64,000 nucleotides of DNA from Mermis nigrescens (taxonomy: Eukaryota; Nematoda; Enoplea; Mermithida; Mermithidae). Of this stretch, positions 55,233 to 64,000 are shown in pieces; position 1 is the first letter of the stretch, and each line of letters starts with the position of its first letter. The stretch is from the NCBI GenBank assembly GCA_036768485.1, contig JAVLUZ010000154.1:124001-188000 (forward strand), read 5' to 3'. The notes under the pieces were generated by a model. That model searched no databases and had not been told where the DNA came from. It saw nothing but the letters and a program-made list of their open reading frames with translations. Position numbers and translations under genes: made by a program.

Positions 55233-56047
55233 CAGTTGGTGCCACACATGTGCGTGGGGGAGGAAGGGTTTGGGGCTGGGTATGCACCCCCTCAGAAGTT
55301 GAAATACCCCTCTGAAATCAAAATAACCCCCCCCCCCGCAGAAAAATTTTTTTTGCTTTTTAGCAATTTTTTGATGCCATTGGATAGTGCTCAATAAGAA
55401 ACGTCAAAAAATGGTGTTTTTTGCCATACGACCACTTTTACGACCATTTTTAACCTTTAAAAATTTTCCACTTCCTCTAGAAATTTTTTCAACCCCCCCC
55501 AGAATTTTGGTGCTGCCAAACTATGGTCGGCACTTGTTATAGTGGACATCAGGGAACCTTTAGCAATTGTCCACTATAGACGATCATCCATTATAACAGG
55601 GTTTTTGAACAACTACTTTTTTTAACTCATTATGAACACATGTGATACAATGACATTTACTTGTGAGAATGTACTGTGTAATTAGGGCAAAAAGAAAACA
55701 TAATTGTTCAACAAACTATTTCTTAATGAAATCATTAATTTTAGCCTGCGTCAATAAACCAATGAATTTCTCATTTAGACAATTTTGACCTGCTGACAAC
55801 ATGTCTGACTGAATTATGTAGCCGTCCACTGCAACGGCAGAGGCCATCCTCTAAAAGAGCAATTTTTGCACACAGAACGTATGACATTTATGCATGAGTC
55901 GTCCTATATACACAATAATGAGCGTCCACTATAACGGGCTTTTTTTTCATATATGTACTATACTAAATTTGGCCGGGACCAGGGCACACTGTCCACTATA
56001 AGCATAAAGTTCACTATAACGGGGTGCACTATAACAAGTGCTGACTG
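55233..56047. mobile_element. Pogo-like MITE, copy B, with nested MITE
   Basis: TIRs CAGTTGGTGC (left, interrupted) and GCACTTGTTATAGTG/CACTATAACAAGTGCTGACTG, flanked by TA at 55231-55232 and 56048-56049. The left TIR is split by a family 1 MITE. There is no transposase. TA targets and these TIRs suit the pogo/Tigger group. Confidence 0.8.
55243..55525 (-). mobile_element. MITE family 1, copy 14, inside the pogo-like TIR
   Basis: Reverse copy bounded by GTTGGTGC (55235-55242) and GTCGGCAC (55526-55533), diverged halves of one 8-bp TSD within the pogo-like TIR word GTCAGCAC. Confidence 0.8.
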
Positions 56048-57685
56048 TACTAGTTCTTTTACCTTTGTTAAATTTACTAATTTTTTCAAATTTCATTGAA
56101 ATTTCTCTAAGCTCTCATGTTCTAGTAGCTCAGCATTGTCATGCTCTGCATGACTGCTAATCATCATTTCAGAAACAGACTCAAGATTTTCGGAATACAA
56201 AGCAGAAACAGCCATCATGCCATCCTTTTACATGTATACAGCAATGCCCTTAATAAGGTAATAGGTGATATAAAGCATAAAAACATTTAACACATACGGA
56301 AAATAAATCAGTAAAGTATGTGCATCATGCAACACAATGCATGGGGCTATTGACCTTTAGAATACAAATGTCCTTCCACATCTCAAATTTTGTCAATTTT
56401 TTTGGATATTTTTAAGACAATGATCAAAACTATAAGAAAGATGTTAAAAAAGTGTTTCCACTCAGCAATGGACCTTAGAATTCTTATAGCACAGGAAATA
56501 ATCTTGTACAGCATCAGTCGTATACAAAAATCATGTTGTAAAAGTGTACAAAAGCATCAGAAATCTTCAAATATTGTTTTTTTCATAAAAATATTCAACT
56601 ATTCTTCTCCAAGCATACATACACATGATCAAATGCCGTGAGAGGGTGTAAATCAAGTAACCTTGAGGTGGAGTGTGGAGAGAAAATAAGAGTACAATTT
56701 TGTTTTCTATTTATTGTCTAATTATTTAATGTCAAATTTTAATCCTGAATTTGTCATATTTTATCCTTTGTGAATATTTATAGTTAAATTTATATGTAAT
56801 ATAATGAGAACAACTGTGTAATGACCTGTAGCATCAAACATATAAGTAATAATGGTAGATAATGAATGTACTGCTAAGTTTAATGAACGAAAAATAAATT
56901 TATGTCCTTGAAATAATATTGTTTTAGGCATTATTTTATGTTTCTTCATGGTTTGACCACTAGGTTTTGATCAAAAATGACCTAAGGGGATATACATTTC
57001 AAAAGCCCTGGTAGGGGAATACTTCCATTCCACAGTGTGCATGTATGTCTTAAACTGACAGTTTATATGAACTGAGACTATCAGCCAACTGAAATATCCT
57101 AGCCTTATTACACTATTGCTTTCCCGGCTCTTGAGAGTGCAAGAAATTAGGGTTCTGTTATGAAAAATGCTGAGTGTTTTTGGGTAGTACAGTAAATATT
57201 TTTCACTTAATAACAGGCATAATTCAACGTGAAATGCAGAACTAATAATACAATGAGCATCAATTATGATGCAATTAACACTAAATAGCACCAGTTACAG
57301 CGCAGTCCTATAGGCTACTCTGATAAAGAATGCTTTAACATACTTTTTGTAGGTAGAATGAAATGATGCTGTGCATGCATGCTTACAGTACCTAATTTTC
57401 CAATGCATGCTTACAGTACCTAATTTTCCATAGCCTTAGCTTGAGGGTTATACCCCCTCTCACCTCGTATGTCCATGTGTGGGTGTGAGCAAACTCTGTA
57501 TTTGACAGTGTTTATCCACCAAGGTGTGAGCAAACTCCTTATTTGAGGAAGTTTATCCACCAAGTGTGCTTTTCACCATACACAAATCCATTTCACCTCT
57601 TAGAATTTGCAATTTTCATTAAACAAAATCATATATATTTTTGCTAATCTTTTTCAGCGCTTATTATCATAAATCCATTTTCACT

Positions 57686-60600
57686 ATATTTTTAAATTTC
57701 AATTAAATTTTCTTGAAATAATTTTTATATTATTTTTCATGTTTTTATCAAAACGCCAAATTATGATTTCACACGTATCCTATTAACAATCCCAAAAATG
57801 TGCTTTAGAAACATTTTTTTGCATCTGTCCCCTTCCCATCTCAGAATTCCAATGGTATGTACAAAAAGCACCAGTTACAGCGCAGTCATCTATGTAATGT
57901 AGTCTATTTACAAATGATTTAACATACCTTTTTGCAGGCATAATATGTATGTGTCTGTGTTTGCTTACCATATCACAATAAGCGACAATTATTGCACAAT
58001 CTGAAAAGAAGGAGAACCAACTAGACAACATTATAATTAGATGAAACAAAAGTAACTTATCGTTTATCAACATGGCTTCATCTTATTTGAACAAGTCAAT
58101 CCGTCATCTGAATCAGTACACTAGCTAGGGGAAAAACAATTTCTTCTAAGTTGGTTTCTATCAAAAATTTAGAAATCTAAGCAAACGTAGTGCGCACTCC
58201 TAAGGTTAGCAAATTGCCTTAACTGTTCTAAACTGTCCTCAGAAGCAGGGAAGTCAATTACATAAGCCTAACATAGGAGACAATCATACATGATATGTGG
58301 GGTTGCGGTTCTACACTCCTCCACTCCCTTCTCCAAGAATGCGGCAGACATCACAAAATAATAGAATCCAAGAATTGTTTTTTAGTGCTATTTTTTGGCA
58401 ATGGTTTGAGAACATTTGAATAAATTGAATCACATATGGCGGCTGAAAATTTGATATGTTTGTGCAAATAAAGCTTAAAACATATTTAGTACAAACTTTT
58501 TAATAATCGCAAATTCTCTGGGAAACAAAATAATTTTGAAAGAGGAAAGAAACACCCTAGTCTCCCAAGATCATATTCCCCCAAAGTGCCCAGGATGATG
58601 CATGATACCAGCCAGAAATTCTGAAATGACCAAATATAGCTTATGTGATCCACCACAAGATAAAAATGAACAATTATTGAATAGCATTTAAAAGATAGCT
58701 TAAATAGATTTTAACACTTGATTCAGCAATGTCAATGAAGATTTGCAGTCTAAGAGAGTAATAATTTACCTAATTTGAAAACTTTTCTGCAAATTTTTGA
58801 CTAAATACTAAATTTTAATTTAATTCTTATTATTGTCAGAAATTATTTGTTCTGTACCCAAAATTCACTTTATAGTAAAAAGCCAATATTATTACCAAGT
58901 TAGTAGAATGTAGAAAATTGCAGTCCTTAGAATTGAATATTCAAAAATTTTCCTTTTTTTGACACCCAAGAGTAATTTGATAAAATCATCAAAAGTTGTA
59001 CATCTTTTGCCTCTATGCTATCATTTTTGGTTCTACATCTGATATTTTTAATTTTTGAAGTCTCTTTAATAAAAGTACAATGCTGCAAATGCGAGATTTT
59101 GGTCATTGCAAATACAACATAGTAAGGAAGGTTATGGATTCCCATCCAGAATGGACATCTCCCAAAATTTTGTTTTTTACACCACTCTCAATACGCATTT
59201 AGGCAAAAACTAATGTGTCTACATCATTTGACGGGAATTTTCTCACAAATTTATCACAATTATTAATTTAATGATACACCCTCTAAAAATGGATCACTAT
59301 CTCACTTACCCAACAAACTTACATATGGATCCTAGGTATTATGATTACAAGAAATGTATAGGCATAGTTGTTCTAGGCACACAATCTGCAGGGTAATTGT
59401 AATCCAACGCCGAAAGTCGGTTGTGCCCTGTTTAGACATTTATATAAATAAGCATACATGATTCGGTTGAAAGAGATTTTAAATACACTCTCAGAGAATT
59501 TTTCTCCCCCAGAACACGCGATTTTCTAAGCATTTCCAAAAAATATGTACAAAAGCTGCTGTTTTTTGGCGTTTTTTGCTACCTGCTCAAAAGTGTAAAA
59601 TTATTTTTGTCAAATGTTTTTGAATTTTGTTTGTTTTTATGCTGTATAACGATAGCGCATCATCGCGAACGCTGAAACACAATATTTGTGATGCATACAC
59701 AGCCAAAGTTTTTGTGCTCAAAAAAGACTTTGAAATTTCAGCCTCCTGCTAGAATTGTCATGCTGTGCATGTCTACTCGTACGTGTAGCAGCTTTAAATT
59801 TTGGGAGGGGCAGTCAGCCATTTTAAGGAGGAATAACCTGTAATTTTTGACCAAACATGTAAAATTGCATTTGAAAATAGCAGAAATTGTTGTCAAACCC
59901 TAAAAACTAATAATCGACCAACTGCAAGTTTTTTGCCATTTTAGGACAATAAAATGAAGTTGTTTTCCCATCAACCTTCTAAAATGACTAGTGACACTTC
60001 TCAAGATTTTGAGCTGCTACATATCTGGATCTGGCTAAAGTGAAAGTTCTAAATAAATTGGTCAAATTTTCAGCCAGCTTGTATCAAATATTCTCATTTT
60101 ATATACATATATGCCTGTGATCTTAAGGCTGTCCAAAAAGTGACACTTCCTCTGAGATGCAATTGATTTTAAATTTTTATAAGTTTTTAATTAAATCTAC
60201 ATACAAAAATTGACTCAGAAAGCTAAAATAACTTGTTTTACACTATTGGAAATGATAAAGCAATTGCAAATGCAGATTGAATATTGTAATAGACATGGAC
60301 TTGCTTATTAATTCAATGCAACATGAAGATAAAAGTCAATTTTAACTTCAAACGGCAGAAAACAATTCAAAGTTATCAAATAGTTCTTATTTTGGGCATA
60401 AAATCTATACAAGACAGTGGTGATAGATGCAAAGGATGTTTGAGTCTTACAAAGATGGTTGAGTGCGAAGCGCCAAAATTTTTTTGAAATTTTACTGGAA
60501 AGTACTCAATAAATTGTCAAACATACCACCACTTTGCCCCAAAAAGTCTTTGTGCATTGTATATACAAAGATGACCCTAAAAATCATTGTCTGAGCGTCT

Positions 60601-61177
60601 GATTAAAAAAAAACAGTGATAGGTTTTCTTTCCCAAATTAAAAAAAAACACCCAAGCTTAGACAAAGTATGTATTCAATCAATTTGGCAAAGTCTTTAAG
60701 TTTTAAGTAAAATATGTTGTTCTAGACCCGACCCTATCAAACATCTCTTGGATATGTATGTCAGTTGTTTGCCTATATTTTTGTTTTCCGTCCTTGAGAA
60801 ATCCGACTCATAGTAATTACTACTTCCCAGCTTCTGGGTCCAGTGTTCCAATACCCTGTGTGCATGTCTGCTATGTACGCTCCAAAACATTATAGCTTTT
60901 TGATGGTAACATGAGATTATACCACTCCCTGCATTCCTTTCTTAAAGGTCAATGTCAAAAATAAAGTTTTTCCCTATTAAATAGACTAAGCTTGAAGAGA
61001 TACTAGCATTTTATTTGAAAATGTTTGAGTATACAAGCACACAAAATTTTGCCCTAAATCATATGCATAGCATAGGTACTTCACACCAATCTTTCTTTTA
61101 ATCCACAGCCATTGATAAAACCAAGATTTTGTTTTTGATATTTAGTACTACAACACAAATCTAGCTCAAGATTCACA
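57686..61177. repeat. Tandem array, diverged segment 2
   Basis: Counterpart of 51251-54113. It is more AT-rich than its partner and has no open frame conserved with it. Single minus frames (57783-58073, 58927-59145) show no motif. Confidence 0.6.
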
Positions 61178-61270
61178 GACCTGCAAATATCACAAGTGAG
61201 ATCTTGAGAAGTAAGGAAGTGCAACACTTGATGACAAGCAACGAACTAATATTTGCTGAAACTAATTATA

Positions 61271-61651
61271 TTACCAGTATTCAACATGATTAATATAAAC
61301 ATAAGATAAAACATGCATTATCAAAAAAGTGAAGAATCCCTTGTTGTTACTAATCAATGAGTAATGTATAGTGAAAATGTTAGCATGCGTCCTGACTTCC
61401 AGTGGCTCATTTGCCAACCATGAATAGAGCTTTTCTTTCATTGCCACTTCCCAAATTATCTGCTTCCAAAAGTCGCAATGAGCCTTTCTTGTCAATCGAC
61501 TTTGCATGGTCTTTCTGCAACGTAGCGGACATTCATTGACATGATGATCTAGGTTACTGCATCTGTAACATGCAGTGAGCTGGCGCATTGGGCATAGGCC
61601 CACATGCTCAGTTTGACACTCATTGCATGGTGCTGAAGGCTGACATTTCAT
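61271..61651 (-). CDS. CCHC zinc-knuckle protein exon, unit C (open)
   Basis: A 126-residue open frame, uninterrupted unlike its copy at 54206. It contains CQPSAPCNECQTEHVGLC (CX5CX2CX4HX4C) and CYRCSNLDHHVNEC (CX2CX4HX4C), a basic linker KTMQSRLTRKAHCDFW, and WEVAMKEKLYSWLANEPLEV. The ATG at 61651 is preceded by a plausible acceptor, so this may be an internal exon, not a full gene. Either copy C is ancestral or copy B lost a base. Confidence 0.5.
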   Translation of the reverse strand: MKCQPSAPCNECQTEHVGLCPMRQLTACYRCSNLDHHVNECPLRCRKTMQSRLTRKAHCDFWKQIIWEVAMKEKLYSWLANEPLEVRTHANIFTIHYSLISNNKGFFTFLIMHVLSYVYINHVEYW

Positions 61652-62297
61652 ACTTCCAGTACAGGGAAAAAAATTTAAAAATTATTTTTTGACTGAGGTC
61701 AAACATACTGTTCTACTTATTGCAAATTGCTTACTCTTTTTTTGTTTGTTTCATATGGGGCTCAATTTGGGTTGTTCATAATAAATTGTAGATTATAGAC
61801 AAAAATGAGATACTATAATGAGAAAATTGAATATGTCATCAGCATAAATACAAAAACATTATATGAAATATACATTATCAATGCACAAAAATTATAAGCT
61901 ATGCATGCGCATATAAGTACATTTTTGTGTGTTTTGTCAGCAATTTTGTCATTAAGCGTCAGTATTCATTTTCTCAAAACTTTGTATATTACTAAAGCCT
62001 TATTTTATTTTTGATGAATTGCTTATGCAATTGTTTTTCAAATACAAACAGAAATTTTGAAGACCACCACTGACTGCTTTTTATCCGCTGAGAAATGCCA
62101 AAAATATTACTAAAAGTAGGATTGGGGTCTACCCTAATCTATGAGGGTTTTCAACTTTAAAGTGTGTACATGACCCCTAAGAGATTCCCCTCAGATTTAG
62201 AGATTCTCCAAAATATTTGTAAAAAATTTATTATCGTTCTTAGCGTTCTTTTGACTTTGAAGTGTAAAAATTTTGGCACATTGCACGATTTCATATA

Positions 62298-63105
62298 CAG
62301 TTGGTGCCACACATGTGTGTGGGGGAGGAAGGGTTTGGGGCTGGGTATGCACCCCTCAGAAGTTGAAATACCCCTCTGAAATCAAAATAACCCCCTGCAG
62401 AAAAATTTTTTTTGCTTTTTAGCAATTTTTTGATGCCATTGGATAGTGCTCAATAAGAAACGTCAAAAAATTGTGTTTTTTCGCCATACGACCACTTTTA
62501 GGACCATTTTTAACCTTTAAAAATTTTTCACTTCCTCTAGAAAATTTTTCAACCCCCCCCCAGAATTTTAGTGCTGCCAAACTATGGTCGGCACTTGTTA
62601 TAGTGGACATCAGGGAACCTTTAGCAATTGTCCACTATAGACAATCATCCATTATAACAGGGTTTTTGAACAACTACTTTTTTAACTCATTATGAACACA
62701 TGGATACAATGACATTTACTTGTGAGAATGTACTGTGTAATTAGAGCAAAAAGAAAACATAATTGTTCAACAAACTATTTCTTAATTAAATCATTAATTT
62801 TAGCCTGCATCAATAAACCAATGAATTTCTCATTTAGACAATTTTGACCTGCTGACAGCATGTCTGACTGAATTATGCAGCTGTTCACTGCAACGGCAGA
62901 GGCCATCCTCTAAAAGATCAATTTTTGCACACAAAACGTATGACATTTATGCATGAGTCATCCTATATACACAATAATGAGCATCCACTATAATGGGTTT
63001 TTTTTCATATATGTACTATACTAAATTTGGCCGGGACCAGGGCACACTGTCCACTATAAGCATAAAGTTAACTATAATGGGGTGCACTATAACAAGTGCT
63101 GACTG
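62298..63105. mobile_element. Pogo-like MITE, copy C
   Basis: Same structure as copy B: TA flanks at 62296-62297 and 63106-63107, left TIR split by a family 1 MITE. Confidence 0.8.
62308..62586 (-). mobile_element. MITE family 1, copy 15
   Basis: Same insertion as copy 14, carried along by segmental duplication; flanks GTTGGTGC and GTCGGCAC. Confidence 0.8.
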
Positions 63106-64000
63106 TACTGGTTCTTTTACCTTTGTTAAATTTACTAATTTTACCAAATTTCATTGAAATTTCTCTTAGCTCTCATGTTCTAGTAGCTCAGCATTGTCAT
63201 GCTCTGCATGACTGCTAATCATCATTTCAAAAACAGATTCAAGATTTTCGGAATTCAAAGCAGAAACAGCCATCATGCCATCCTTTTACATGTATACAGC
63301 AATGCCCTTAATAAGGTAATAGGTGATATAAAGCATAAAAACATTTAACACATACGGAAAATAAATCAGTAAAGTATGTGCATCATGCAATACTATGCAT
63401 GGGGCTGTTGCCCTCTGTAATACAAATGTCCTTCCACATCTCAAATTTTGCCAATTTTTTTGCCATTTTTAAGACAATGATCAAAACTGGAAGAAAGATG
63501 TTAAAAAAGTATTTCCCCTCAGCAATGGACCTTAGATTTCTTTTTAGCACTGGAAATAATCTTGTACAGCATCAGTTGTATACAAAAAGCTTGTTGTAAA
63601 AGTGTATAAAAGCATCAGAAATCTTCAAATATTGTATTTTTCATAAAAATATTTGACTATTCTTCTCCAACCATACATACACATGATCAAATGCCGTGAG
63701 AGGGTGTTAATCAAGTAACCTTGAGGTGCAGTGTGGAGAGAAAATAAGAGTACGATTTCGTTTTCTATTTAATGTCTAATTATTTAATGTCAAATTTTAA
63801 TCCTGAATTTGTCATATTTTATTCTTTGTGAATATTTATAGTTAAATCTCTATGTAATATAATGAGAACGACTGTGTAATGACCTGTAGCATGGAACATA
63901 TAAGTAATAATGGTAGATAATGAATGTACTGCTAAGTTTAATGCACAAAAAATAAATTTATGTCCTTGAAATAATATTGTTTTAGGCATTATTTTATGTT

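Larger units (their letters stand above)
54114..57685. repeat. Tandem array unit B (near-identical segment)
   Basis: From AGACCTGCAAATATCACAAG onward it matches 61180-64000 almost base for base (offset about 7.06 kb), and its right part matches unit A (offset about 6.44 kb). Near-identity starts and stops abruptly at 54114 and about 57685. Confidence 0.85.
61178..64000. repeat. Tandem array unit C (runs off the window)
   Basis: Third copy, matching unit B from its first base. It carries the zinc-knuckle exon, the pogo-like MITE with nested family 1 MITE, and the following AT-rich stretch. Confidence 0.85.

Overview
This is eukaryotic, almost certainly metazoan and probably arthropod, intergenic or heterochromatin-like DNA. 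It is AT-rich and has spliced transposase genes, very long (TA)n microsatellites and hundreds of bases of transposon debris per kilobase. No bacterial-style operon, rRNA, tRNA or clear single-copy host gene was found. The arthropod guess rests on the mix of a DD41D-like mariner, PIF/Harbinger, BED-type hAT, ZMYM1/DUF4371-type hAT and a Polinton polymerase; the species cannot be named.

Layout. 1-9.4 kb: short non-autonomous DNA transposons, mostly hAT-like with readable 8-bp target-site duplications (TSDs), plus a 21-bp minisatellite. 9.7-11.1 kb: a decayed mariner abutting (TA)108. 12.8-13.5 kb: a tandem array of one MITE family. 14.16-19.68 kb: a PIF/Harbinger element whose transposase (minus) and Myb/SANT-like gene (plus) appear interleaved, each with exons in the other's intron. 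20-26.5 kb: mostly unassigned AT-rich DNA with local repeats. 27.2-29.0 kb: a broken Polinton/Maverick DNA polymerase B. 29.4-47.8 kb: a decayed, intron-rich ZMYM1-like (DUF4371 plus hAT dimerisation) gene. Its introns hold nested insertions: a hAT-like MITE holds another MITE, which holds an 8.35-kb BED-type hAT transposon, whose introns hold still more MITEs. Most of these layers are closed by their own TSD. 49.0-64.0 kb: a tandem array of about 7-kb units in which nearly identical segments alternate with strongly diverged ones; the near-identical part carries a pogo-like MITE and a CCHC zinc-knuckle exon.

The transposase genes are fossils with countable lesions. The BED-hAT comes closest to intact: seven exons join in phase to about 699 residues with one stop and one single-base deletion. 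Spliced structures, homologies and copy comparisons were all read by eye without database searches.
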